Origin: Chloroflexota bacterium
Lineage (GTDB): Bacteria; Chloroflexota; Anaerolineae; Anaerolineales; Villigracilaceae
Direction: 5' to 3'
Assembly (NCBI GenBank): GCA_021824575.1
Contig: JAKAKJ010000081.1
Span: forward strand, 1 to 58,928
DNA: 58,928 nucleotides
Below the pieces are notes generated by a model that made no database searches, was not told where the DNA came from, and saw only the letters and a list, made by a program, of their open reading frames with translations. The position numbers were made by a program, and so were the translations under genes. Positions within the stretch are counted from its first letter, which is position 1; the number at the start of each line of letters is the position of its first letter. Of this stretch, positions 49,934-57,844 are shown in pieces.

Positions 49934-51013
49934 ATGAATGCAGATAAACGCAGATTCTTCGGAAAACTCGGACTGCAGCAGCGTGTCCTGCCAAATTATC
50001 GCGCGCCATTTTTTGACATGCTCGCTCAATCATGCGATGGCGGGATGAGCTTGTTTGCAGGATTGCCGCGCCCGACCGAGGAAATTACAAGCGGCAAATT
50101 GCAGATTGCAAATTATGTCCCCGCAAAAAATATTCATCTTTTCAGCGGCCCGCTTTATTTTTGTTATCAGCGTGGATTGATTGACTGGCTTGCAGATTGG
50201 GATCCCGATGCGTTGATCGTTGAAGCCAACCCGCGTTATCTTGCGACGCCGTCTGCCGTGAAGTGGATGCATGCGCACGGGCGCAAGGTCATCGGCTGGG
50301 GATTGGGGGCGCCAAAAAGTGCGGGGCTAAAAGTTTGGCGTCAATTCATTCACCAATTTGACGCGTTGATCGCGTACAGTCAGCGCGGCGCGGATCAATA
50401 TGCCGCACTCGGATTCCCGCATGAGAAAATTTTTGTTGCGCCGAATGCAGTGTCGCCGCGTCCCTTATTTCCTCTTCCTTCACGATCATTGAAAGTTGAT
50501 TATCCTGCAATTCTCTTTGTTGGACGTTTGCAAGCCCGCAAACGAGTTGATTTTTTGCTGCGGGCCTGTGCGGAGTTGAAGCAAAATATTCGTTTGATGA
50601 TCGTTGGTGATGGGCCGGAGAGACAAAACCTGGAATCACTTGCGAAGCAGGTTTATCCGTCAGCGGAATTTATCGGGGCCAAACATGGAGCGGAGTTAAA
50701 ACCTTATTTTACGGAAGCCGACCTCTTTGTCCTGCCCGGAACCGGCGGACTGGCTGTGCAGGAAGCGATGAGTTATGGTCTGCCCGTCATCGTGGCGAAA
50801 GGCGATGGCACACAGGATGATCTTGTCCACAGATCGAATGGATGGCAGATTCCGCCAGATGATTATGCCGCTCTGGTCGGCACGATGCGATTAGCTTTAT
50901 CGGATGTCCAGCGATTGCGAAAGATGGGGGAAGAATCATATCGGATTGTTTTGGATGAAATCAACCTGGAGAAGATGGTCACTGTGTTTGTGACTGCATT
51001 GAATTCCTTATGA
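49934..51013 (+). CDS. Glycosyltransferase family 4 protein
   Basis: 359 residues. An N-terminal acceptor domain (QQRVLPNYRAPFFDMLAQ, DALIVEANPRYLAT, VIGWGLGAPKS), then FVAPNAVSPRP, AILFVGRLQARKRVDFLLRACAEL, IVGDGPERQNLESLAKQ and the donor motif ADLFVLPGTGGLAVQEAMSYGLPVIVAKGDGTQDDLV. Cytoplasmic. No strong ribosome binding site precedes the ATG, so coupling to the upstream gene is likely. Confidence 0.9.
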   Translation: MNADKRRFFGKLGLQQRVLPNYRAPFFDMLAQSCDGGMSLFAGLPRPTEEITSGKLQIANYVPAKNIHLFSGPLYFCYQRGLIDWLADWDPDALIVEANPRYLATPSAVKWMHAHGRKVIGWGLGAPKSAGLKVWRQFIHQFDALIAYSQRGADQYAALGFPHEKIFVAPNAVSPRPLFPLPSRSLKVDYPAILFVGRLQARKRVDFLLRACAELKQNIRLMIVGDGPERQNLESLAKQVYPSAEFIGAKHGAELKPYFTEADLFVLPGTGGLAVQEAMSYGLPVIVAKGDGTQDDLVHRSNGWQIPPDDYAALVGTMRLALSDVQRLRKMGEESYRIVLDEINLEKMVTVFVTALNSL

Positions 51014-51068
51014 GGAGGCCGCAGAGGTCTTTTATTATGTGAGAATGACTATGCATCCGCCGCTTTGG

Positions 51069-51359
51069 CTATTTGACCAATTCCTGAAATTCCGGATGCC
51101 GCTTGATATAACCGTCAACGAACCAGCACAATGTTTTCACCCTCAATGAATTCTCCCGTGCGTATGTCAGAGCGGCTTTTGCCAATTTACTCCCGATGCC
51201 TTGACCTTCCAACGCGGGCGGAACGTAAGTATGAGTGAAAATAATCGTGCGACCTTGCAAAACGTAATCTAATTCCGCAAGATACGAATTGACCCCGATT
51301 TCAAACCGTTTTTGTTTGATATTGTGAACAACGTTCACCTTGTCGAGTTCAATGCCCAT
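51069..51359 (-). CDS. Small GNAT-family N-acetyltransferase (YidJ/NATD1-like)
   Basis: 96 residues, the minimal GNAT form. NIKQKRFEIGVNSYLAELDYVLQGRTIIFTHTYVPPALEGQGIGSKLAKAALTYARENSLRVKTLCWFV has the acetyl-CoA loop (EGQGIGSKL) and the terminal HPEFQELVK is typical of this subgroup. Substrate unknown. Confidence 0.9.
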   Translation of the reverse strand: MGIELDKVNVVHNIKQKRFEIGVNSYLAELDYVLQGRTIIFTHTYVPPALEGQGIGSKLAKAALTYARENSLRVKTLCWFVDGYIKRHPEFQELVK

Positions 51360-51360
51360 A

Positions 51361-51510
51361 TTACCGGCCTGATTGCATCTTCCGCGTGATCTTTATCAAC
51401 GGTATAAATCGTCGCATCTCTCCGATCAATTCACGCAAAGCCAATGTGAACGCGCCGCCGGGAGTCAAATTCGCAGGTCTCAAAATATTGGCATGGTCCG
51501 TGTGATTCAT
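51361..51510 (-). CDS. Possible small protein upstream of the GNAT gene
   Basis: 49 codons from the ATG at 51510 (MNHTDHANILRPANLTPGGA...), ending one base before the GNAT start, with GGAAG just upstream. The close spacing suggests it may be translated with the GNAT gene, but no family is recognised and it could be spurious. The rest of the 51360-51656 gap shows nothing else besides the polX leader. Confidence 0.35.
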   Translation of the reverse strand: MNHTDHANILRPANLTPGGAFTLALRELIGEMRRFIPLIKITRKMQSGR

Positions 51511-51632
51511 TTCTTCCAATCGCCAAGCACACGAAGAACGCAAAGGAAAAAAACTTCGCACCCTTAGCAGATTTCGCGGTTTCTTCCTTTCTCAGAAGGA
51601 AATCTCAATATGCTGATGGTATCATAAACACG

Positions 51633-51638
51633 TATAAT
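51633..51638 (+). promoter_or_regulatory. Probable -10 box of polX
   Basis: TATAAT, 18 bases before the first ATG of polX, with AGAGGTG between as ribosome binding site. The -35 region is poor. Confidence 0.45.
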
Positions 51639-51656
51639 TTTCTTTAGAGGTGCGCC

Positions 51657-53384
51657 ATGATGAATAACCGCCAACTAGCTGACACATTTACCCTCATCGC
51701 CAATTTATCCGAAATCAAAGGCGAGATCATTTACAAAACGCTCGCCTATCGCAAAGCCGCGGAAAATCTCGCCGGGCTTGGCCGCGAAGCCTCCGAATAT
51801 TGGAAGGAGGGCAAGCTCGAGGAAATCCCCGGCGTGGGCAAAGCCATCGCGGAAAAAATTGACGAACTGCTTTCAACGGGTAAACTCCAATTTCTGGAAA
51901 AGTTAAAAAAGGAAGTGCCAGAAGATTTAGCCACGTGGCTACAAGTGCCGGGACTTGGTCCGAAGAAGATTGCTCTCATCTGGAAGACATTGAACATCAC
52001 GACTCTCGCGCAGCTCGAAGCGGCCGCCAAAAAAGGAAAGCTGCGCGACCTCCCTGGCATGGGCGAAAAATCCGAGACGGCGATTCTTGCGGGGATCGAA
52101 TCTTTGTCGAGGCGCTCCGGGCGGATTCCACTCGGACGCGCGTATCCGCTCGCACAGGAGATCATCGGTCAACTCAAAAAGGTGAAAGGCGTCGTCGCCG
52201 CTGAACCCGCTGGAAGTCTAAGAAGGATGCGCTCGACTATCGGCGATATTGATATTCTCGTTGCAGCAAAAGATTCCAAGCCGGTCATGGACGCGTTCAC
52301 AAATCTATCCGGCGTGGTACGCGTGCTCGGCAAAGGCGAAACAAAATCGTCCATTGAATTTGGCGATGGCGTGCGCGCACAGGTTTGGGTGCATCCGCCT
52401 GAAAAATTTGGAACCGCACTGCAATATGCGACCGGCTCGAAAGATCACAACGTTCAGTTGCGACAACTTGCGTTGGATAAAGGCTTATCGCTTTCAGAAC
52501 ACTCACTTACGAAAGTAAACGGCAAAGGTGAAATCTTTTGTGCGACCGAAGAAGAAGTTTATCAAACGCTTGGCTTGTCGTGGATTCCGCCTGAATTGCG
52601 CGAAGACCATGGCGAGGTGCAAGCCGCCAAACAAAACAAACTTCCGAAGTTGATCGAAGTCAAAGACATCAAAGCCGATTTGCAGGTTCACTCGAATTGG
52701 AGCGACGGCAAATTGACAATGCTCGAGATGGCACAGGCCGCCGCAAAGCGCGGCATCAAAGTCATTGCGTTCACCGATCATTCGGTCAGCCTCGGCGTCA
52801 CGGGCGGACTGAGCATGGAAGATCACAAGAAACAGGCCGCCGAGATCAAGAAGACGCAGGACAAACTCGGCGACAGTATTTTGATTTTGCATGCAACCGA
52901 GGTTGAGATCAAAGCCGATGGGACGCTGGATTATCCCGATAAATTTTTAGCGAGCCTCGATCTGGTGCTTGCATCGCTTCACACAAGTTTGCGACAACCG
53001 CGTGAGAAAGTCACGCAGCGTGTTATTAATGCCATCCGCAATCCGCATGTGGATATCATCGGTCATCCAACAGGACGATTGATTCCCGACCGTGAAGGTG
53101 CGGATTTGGATATGGACGCGGTGCTCAAAGCCGCAAGCGAAACGGGCGTCGCTCTGGAAATCAATGCGCATCCTGCCCGATTAGACTTGGATGATATGTA
53201 TGCTCGCCGCGCAAAAGAGATGGGCATCCCGATCAGCATCAACACCGACTCGCATTCCGAAGCTGATTTGGATATGTTGTTTTATGGTGTCGCAACCGCA
53301 AGACGCGCGTGGTTGACAAAAGAAGACGTAATCAATTGCTGGTCAACAAAGAAATTATTGGATTGGCTGAAGAAGCGAGGATAA
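51657..53384 (+). CDS. polX: DNA polymerase/3'-5' exonuclease PolX
   Basis: 575 residues, the standard bacterial PolX architecture: N-terminal helical and helix-hairpin-helix region (LEEIPGVGKAIAEKIDELL, LQVPGLGPKKIALIW, LRDLPGMGEKSETAIL), family X nucleotidyltransferase core (AGSLRRMRSTIGDIDILV), then a C-terminal PHP domain (ADLQVHSNWSDGKLTMLEMA, IAFTDHS, INTDSHSEADLDMLFYGV). It fills gaps in base-excision repair. In the first PHP motif the usual first His is Gln (DLQVH). The ATG at 51660 is an equivalent start. Confidence 0.95.
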   Translation: MMNNRQLADTFTLIANLSEIKGEIIYKTLAYRKAAENLAGLGREASEYWKEGKLEEIPGVGKAIAEKIDELLSTGKLQFLEKLKKEVPEDLATWLQVPGLGPKKIALIWKTLNITTLAQLEAAAKKGKLRDLPGMGEKSETAILAGIESLSRRSGRIPLGRAYPLAQEIIGQLKKVKGVVAAEPAGSLRRMRSTIGDIDILVAAKDSKPVMDAFTNLSGVVRVLGKGETKSSIEFGDGVRAQVWVHPPEKFGTALQYATGSKDHNVQLRQLALDKGLSLSEHSLTKVNGKGEIFCATEEEVYQTLGLSWIPPELREDHGEVQAAKQNKLPKLIEVKDIKADLQVHSNWSDGKLTMLEMAQAAAKRGIKVIAFTDHSVSLGVTGGLSMEDHKKQAAEIKKTQDKLGDSILILHATEVEIKADGTLDYPDKFLASLDLVLASLHTSLRQPREKVTQRVINAIRNPHVDIIGHPTGRLIPDREGADLDMDAVLKAASETGVALEINAHPARLDLDDMYARRAKEMGIPISINTDSHSEADLDMLFYGVATARRAWLTKEDVINCWSTKKLLDWLKKRG

Positions 53385-53415
53385 CATCCTATTTTGAGAA
53401 GCCGTATTGGATAAT

Positions 53416-53454
53416 AATAAGTAGGGACACAGCGTCGCTGTGTCCCTACTTATT
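53416..53454. terminator. 39-base perfect palindrome; terminator and dispersed repeat
   Basis: AATAAGTAGGGACACAGCG, one base, then its exact complement: 19 base pairs. It lies between convergent polX and a DUF1801 gene and can terminate both. The core GGGACACA...TGTGTCCC is shared with the groEL terminator at 4176-4206. Confidence 0.85.
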
Positions 53455-53467
53455 TGGTAAATTCATT

Positions 53468-53893
53468 TTATCGCCCGCGTTCTTTTGACGCGTTCACCCT
53501 CACGGCTTCAAGAATGAGCGCCTTTAATGCAGCTTCATTTACAATATCGTCTTCGTGGAAATCAATGGCGCGAACCGACTTGCTATCCAGGCGCGTGTTG
53601 AAGAGTTTCTTCGGATCCTTCATCTGAGCGCCTTTGGGGAATGTCAGCCGCACGGCATTCTTGAGCGTATCTGCCATACAAATTATTCCGTCATGAGACC
53701 AAACGGGGACTCCCAATGGTTTGGATGGCATTTTCCATTTCACTTCTTCGACCACGCCAGAATCAGCTTTCTTGATCAAAGCGCGCAGTTGTGATAATTT
53801 CCTGCCCCGCCAGTCGCCCGGCTCTTTGATGATGGCATCTATCTGTTGAGACGCGGACTTCTCTTTCGGCGAAGCATTCGCACTTGCTTTCAT
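53468..53893 (-). CDS. DUF1801-domain protein (second of pair)
   Basis: 141 residues. SASQQIDAIIKEPGDWRGRKLSQLRALIKKADSGVVEEVKWKMPSKPLGVPVWSHDGIICMADTLKNAVRLTFPKGAQMKDP is the DUF1801 pattern (fold related to iron-chaperone YdhG). The C-terminal stretch KSVRAIDFHEDDIVNEAALKALILEAV is also typical. Cytoplasmic, role unknown. It lies 2 bases after the first copy. Confidence 0.87.
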   Translation of the reverse strand: MKASANASPKEKSASQQIDAIIKEPGDWRGRKLSQLRALIKKADSGVVEEVKWKMPSKPLGVPVWSHDGIICMADTLKNAVRLTFPKGAQMKDPKKLFNTRLDSKSVRAIDFHEDDIVNEAALKALILEAVRVNASKERGR

Positions 53894-53895
53894 AC

Positions 53896-54348
53896 CTAGC
53901 TTACCGCTTTCTTCACGAGCGCGGCGATCTTTTCCTCATCGGCGGGGGTTAACTTAATCAGCGCAAAACTGGTTGCCCACATATTGCCTTCGTCGAGGTG
54001 CGCGGGGCCGTTGAAGCCGAGGGTCGCGTACCGCGCTTTGAACTTGGCTGCGTCTTGGAAGAAGCAGACAACGTTGCCATCCTTGTTGGCGTATGCGGGC
54101 ATCCCGTACCAGGTTTTCGGCATGAGTTCGGGCGCGTTGGCTGTGACGATCTCATGAATCTGCTTTGCCATAGTATGATCCGATCCCTTCATCGAGGCGA
54201 TCTTCGCGAGCAACGCTTTTTCCCCTGCCGCCCTGTCCTTGTTCATGCGCTCTTCCGCCTTCCGCTCTTTGAGGGTCTCCTTCATCGCGGCGATTTCCTC
54301 TGCCGTTAATCCATTGGATTTCTTCGCGGTGCTTTTACTTGGACTCAT
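53896..54348 (-). CDS. DUF1801-domain protein (first of pair)
   Basis: 150 residues. A charged helical N-terminus (TAEEIAAMKETLKERKAEERMNKDRAAGEKALLAKIASM) is followed by the DUF1801 core: AKQIHEIVTANAPELMPKTWYGMPAYANKDGNVVCFFQDAAKFKARYATLGF, and TSFALIKLTPADEEKIAALVKKA. It is divergent from a MarR-family gene across a 103-base control region, which suggests the regulator controls this pair. Confidence 0.87.
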   Translation of the reverse strand: MSPSKSTAKKSNGLTAEEIAAMKETLKERKAEERMNKDRAAGEKALLAKIASMKGSDHTMAKQIHEIVTANAPELMPKTWYGMPAYANKDGNVVCFFQDAAKFKARYATLGFNGPAHLDEGNMWATSFALIKLTPADEEKIAALVKKAVS

Positions 54349-54381
54349 AGAAACTCCTTTTACTAATTAAGGTTTTAACAC

Positions 54382-54433
54382 TTGCGCTCCACTGTATTTA
54401 GTTATATAATAAAGATACTTCAAAATAAAGATA
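54382..54433 (+). promoter_or_regulatory. Promoter and direct-repeat operator of the MarR gene
   Basis: TTGCGC (54382-54387), 17 bases, TATAAT (54405-54410). Two perfect copies of AATAAAGATA at 54408-54417 and 54424-54433 overlap and follow the -10, 16 bases apart. This is a likely autoregulatory MarR site in the divergent gap. Confidence 0.65.
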
Positions 54434-54451
54434 TTGTCAAGAGGCATTGAT

Positions 54452-54925
54452 ATGACGAATTCCACAACAACCGAGTTGAAGAAACGAGCGCTAATGGCGG
54501 TGAGGGATTATGGTATTCATTTGACGCGGCTCCAACATGCGATGGGCGAATGGGCGGGACTCAATGCGACCGATATGGAATGTCTTAGGCTCCTATTCGC
54601 CAGAGGCATTGCCACGCCCTCTGAACTTGCCAGGCACACGGGCCTCACTTCCGGTGCGACGACCGCCATGCTCGACCGGCTCGAAAAGGCGGGGCTGATC
54701 GAGCGGCGGCCCAATCCTGATGATCGCCGCGGGACTCTGATCGCCCCTGCGAAATCGGCGACCGAAAAAGCTGCCTCATGGTTTGAATCGGCAAGAAAGG
54801 CGCAAGACGAATTGATTTCAAGCTACCCGGAAAATGAACTGGAAATCATTTCTGATGTCTTTGAACGATTTACAAAAATATGGGAAGAGGAACGCAAAAA
54901 ACTCGAAAAGAATAAACAGAGGTAG
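54452..54925 (+). CDS. MarR-family transcriptional regulator
   Basis: 157 residues from the ATG at 54452 (TTG at 54434 rejected). Winged helix: MGEWAGLNATDMECLRLLFARGIATPSELARHTGLTSGATTAMLDRLEKAGLIERRPNPDDRRGTLIAP, with the DDRR wing. MarR proteins are dimers that release DNA on binding small phenolics or on oxidation. Divergent from the DUF1801 pair, which are likely targets. Confidence 0.92.
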   Translation: MTNSTTTELKKRALMAVRDYGIHLTRLQHAMGEWAGLNATDMECLRLLFARGIATPSELARHTGLTSGATTAMLDRLEKAGLIERRPNPDDRRGTLIAPAKSATEKAASWFESARKAQDELISSYPENELEIISDVFERFTKIWEEERKKLEKNKQR

Positions 54926-54972
54926 CGATATTCCATCCCCGCAAGGCATCATCAAATTTTTTGGAGTCGATC

Positions 54973-56349
54973 ATGCTTGTAATTGCGAGCGATATTCATC
55001 TCGTTGACGGCACGTGCGCCAAATCCATTTCCCCCAGCGCCTTTCATCTTTTTGCGGATCGCCTGTGCGAGAGCGCATATCAGGCTTCGTGGCGCAGGGA
55101 CAACACGTATCGTCCGATTGATGGCATTGACATTATCTTGATGGGCGATATTCTCGACCCATTGCATTCCACGCGCTGGCTCGATACAAAACCCGGCGAC
55201 GCCAATTACGTCCGCCCGTGGACAAATCCGCACAGCGATGTGTATGTGTCAAAACTTCGTGAAGTGACTCAAGCTGTTATTGGCACAAACGCCGAAGCGT
55301 TGAAAGCTCTCAAGGATGTAACGCACCCGGGAGCGATCACCATTCCGCCGTCCATCAATGGTCAGCCCGATTTTGCGGCGCAGACTCAAATCCCGGTGCC
55401 AGTGCGGATTCATTACACCATCGGCAATCACGATTGGTATTATCACCTGCCCGGCGAGCAATTCGATGAAATACGAAAGGACATCATTGGCGCGATGGGC
55501 CTCGGCAATCCGGCAAATATGTTTCCCTACGAGATTGACGAATATGAACCCATGCAGGATTTATGTGAGCGTCATCAGGTCTTCTTCCGGCACGGCGATT
55601 ATTACGACAAATTCAATTTCGACAAAGATAAAGGCCGCGACGTTGGGACGCTCGGCGACGCGCTGGCAATGGAAGTGGTCAACCGTTTCCCAATCGCGGT
55701 GCAAAACGAACTTGGTTCGGACCTGCCCGAAGGCATCCTCAAAAGTCTGCGGCGAATTGCAAACGTCCGACCCTTGCTGGCAGCGCCGCTGTGGATCGAA
55801 ACACAGATTCAAAAGCATGCCGATTCGTCCGCGCTCGAAGATCAACTTAAAGAAATTTGGGATCGCATTTGCGACGAATTCCTCGCACTGGATTTCGTCC
55901 GCCGGGCAAACAAGCCTTTCAAATTCGACACGGTGGACGCGCTCAATCTGGCAATCAAGATTTCGAACCGCACTTCATTCCACACGATCAGCGAACTGGT
56001 CAATTGGGTACGATCAAGAACAAGCGGCGATGAGATTTCCTACGCGGCGCACGCACTGAACGAACCAGCCATTCAGAAGAAAGAAGCGCGCTTCGTGGTT
56101 TATGGACACACGCATTTTCACGAAATTGTCCCGCTGGATGTTTATAGCAACATGTCCGACCCTGAAAGCCAGGTGTATATCAATTCCGGCACATGGCATT
56201 CGTATTATGCCATCGCCGCGAAGAATTATGCCCGCAGTCACCAGCCGGATGAGTTCGTTCCCTATCAATCCATGACGTACGTGACGTTTTACAAAGATGA
56301 TGAGCGCGGCGGTCACGGTTTTGAATCCTGGTCGGGGACATTTGCGTGA
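54973..56349 (+). CDS. Calcineurin-like metallophosphoesterase
   Basis: 458 residues from the ATG at 54973 (GGAG 6 bases upstream). Metal-binding motifs are in order: ASDIHLVDG, ILMGDILD, YTIGNHDWYYH, FFRHGDYYDKFN, and VVYGHTHFHE. These five motifs form the two-metal site. It has no signal peptide and is longer than typical, with a helical insert at ~240-330. Substrate (nucleotide, lipid or protein phosphate) not told by sequence. Confidence 0.88.
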   Translation: MLVIASDIHLVDGTCAKSISPSAFHLFADRLCESAYQASWRRDNTYRPIDGIDIILMGDILDPLHSTRWLDTKPGDANYVRPWTNPHSDVYVSKLREVTQAVIGTNAEALKALKDVTHPGAITIPPSINGQPDFAAQTQIPVPVRIHYTIGNHDWYYHLPGEQFDEIRKDIIGAMGLGNPANMFPYEIDEYEPMQDLCERHQVFFRHGDYYDKFNFDKDKGRDVGTLGDALAMEVVNRFPIAVQNELGSDLPEGILKSLRRIANVRPLLAAPLWIETQIQKHADSSALEDQLKEIWDRICDEFLALDFVRRANKPFKFDTVDALNLAIKISNRTSFHTISELVNWVRSRTSGDEISYAAHALNEPAIQKKEARFVVYGHTHFHEIVPLDVYSNMSDPESQVYINSGTWHSYYAIAAKNYARSHQPDEFVPYQSMTYVTFYKDDERGGHGFESWSGTFA

Positions 56350-56430
56350 TTCAATAGCCGACGCTGTTCGTTTGTAAAGCTCGGAAAAAGATTTAACGCA
56401 AAGAGAAAGCCGTTGAAGTTGCAACTGATC

Positions 56431-56814
56431 ATGCTTGATAAACTGAAATCCCGCGCCCGCACGCTCAAAACCGAAACATTTGCCATTTATCTCGCAGCAC
56501 GCGACCCGCGCACGCCGTGGCATGCAAAGGCAATTGCCATCGGAACAGTCGCGTATGCGCTCAGTCCCATCGATCTGATTCCGGATTTTGTTCCGGTTTT
56601 GGGCTACCTCGACGACTTGCTCATCGTCCCGGCAGGGATGGCGCTGGCGCTGAAGCTGATTCCGGCGCGGGTGATGGAAGAGTCCCGGGAGAAAGCGCGC
56701 CAGGTTTCGGGTCCGGGGCGAGGCGTAAAAGTTGTCGGCGTGATAATCATTGTCTTAATTTGGATACTGCTTATAATCGGCTTCGCGTCAATCATCCTAC
56801 ATTTCATCAGGTAA
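56431..56814 (+). CDS. DUF1232 (YkvA-type) membrane protein
   Basis: 127 residues from the ATG at 56431. The core [49 protein letters not shown] is the DUF1232 signature, with a C-terminal hydrophobic helix ([22 protein letters not shown]). Role unknown. The next gene starts 5 bases later. Confidence 0.9.
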   Translation: MLDKLKSRARTLKTETFAIYLAARDPRTPWHAKAIAIGTVAYALSPIDLIPDFVPVLGYLDDLLIVPAGMALALKLIPARVMEESREKARQVSGPGRGVKVVGVIIIVLIWILLIIGFASIILHFIR

Positions 56815-56819
56815 AAAAC

Positions 56820-57263
56820 ATGAACTTGAATATCCGCCGCGCCACGCTCGAAGACAAGCCCGAATGGCTGAGAATGCGTTATGGACTTTGGCCGGAGGCC
56901 GATTTCGAAATTTTGCAGGCAGAGCAAGATCGAATTTTGAACGATCCGATGACGCCCGTTTTTGTATTGGAGCGTCCGGATGGCAGGCTGGCTGGTTTTA
57001 TCGAAGCCGGTACGCGCAAATATGCGGACGGCTGTGAAACCAGCCCGGTCGGTTACATCGAAGGCTGGTTCGTGGATGAGGATTTGCGCGGGCAGGGCTA
57101 CGGTCATGCGCTGGTGCGGACTGCCGAAGATTGGGCGCGTTCGCAAGGCTTGAAAGAGATGGGATCGGATACCTGGCTCGACAACGACGTCAGCATCAAG
57201 GCGCACTTGGCGATGGGCTATGAAGAAGTGGAGCGTTTGATTCACTTCGCAAAAACGCTATAA
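56820..57263 (+). CDS. GNAT acetyltransferase resembling aminoglycoside 6'-N-acetyltransferase
   Basis: 147 residues from the ATG at 56820. IRRATLEDKPEWLRMRYGLWPEADFEIL, then acetyl-CoA loop YIEGWFVDEDLRGQGYGHALVRTAEDWA, and the C-terminal MGSDTWLDNDVSIKAHLAMGYEEVERLIHFAK match AAC(6')-I-type enzymes, where the Asp-Asn pair and E-V-E near the end recur. Chromosomal copies may act on other amines; resistance is inferred, not shown. Five bases after the DUF1232 gene. Confidence 0.85.
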   Translation: MNLNIRRATLEDKPEWLRMRYGLWPEADFEILQAEQDRILNDPMTPVFVLERPDGRLAGFIEAGTRKYADGCETSPVGYIEGWFVDEDLRGQGYGHALVRTAEDWARSQGLKEMGSDTWLDNDVSIKAHLAMGYEEVERLIHFAKTL

Positions 57264-57264
57264 T
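57259..57264 (+). promoter_or_regulatory. -10 box giving a leaderless PEBP transcript
   Basis: Perfect TATAAT overlaps the stop codon of the acetyltransferase gene and ends 7 bases before the ATG at 57272. There is no ribosome binding site. Confidence 0.5.
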
Positions 57265-57271
57265 CATTTTG

Positions 57272-57829
57272 ATGAAACGTTCGATTCTGATTATCGTCGT
57301 TTTTTCCTGGATCTTGAGCGCGTGCGGCACACCCAAACCTTCTCCCTCACCTGCAACTCAAGAGGCACCCATGAGCCTGACAATTTCAAGCGCGGCATTC
57401 GCATCGGGACAATCCATCCCGGCCAAATATTCCTGCGTCGGACGCGAAGTTTCCCCTCCGCTGACGTGGAGCGGCGCGCCCGCAAATACAAAATCCTTCG
57501 CTTTGATCGTGGATGATCCCGACGCGCCTGGCGGTACGTGGGTGCATTGGGTAATGTATAACATTCCCGCCACGACGAATAATCGTCCTGAAGCGGTTCA
57601 AGCTGGCGGACAATTATCTGACGGTAGCTTGCAGGGAAAGAATTCGTATGGCAATTTGGAGTACAACGGACCGTGTCCGCCTTCGGGAACGCATCGCTAT
57701 TTCTTCAAACTTTATGCGCTCGATTCCATGCTGGCATTATCGTCCGGAGCCAGCAAGCAGCAATTGCTTTCCGCCATGCAGGGACATATTCTCGCACAGG
57801 GCGAATTGATGGGAATCTTCTCCAAATAA
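57272..57829 (+). CDS. YbhB/YbcL-family (PEBP, Raf-kinase-inhibitor-like) lipoprotein
   Basis: 185 residues. Lipobox WILSAC (Cys 18), a short Pro/Ser linker, then the PEBP fold: ISSAAFASGQSIPAKYSCVGREVSPPLTWSGAPANTKSFALIVDDPDAPGGTWVHWVMYNIPA, and GPCPPSGTHRYFFKLYALD. The ligand pocket residues DPD, HW and PPSGTHRY are intact. It should sit on the outer membrane face; ligand unknown. Confidence 0.92.
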   Translation: MKRSILIIVVFSWILSACGTPKPSPSPATQEAPMSLTISSAAFASGQSIPAKYSCVGREVSPPLTWSGAPANTKSFALIVDDPDAPGGTWVHWVMYNIPATTNNRPEAVQAGGQLSDGSLQGKNSYGNLEYNGPCPPSGTHRYFFKLYALDSMLALSSGASKQQLLSAMQGHILAQGELMGIFSK

Positions 57830-57844
57830 GTTTCTGGGATACAG

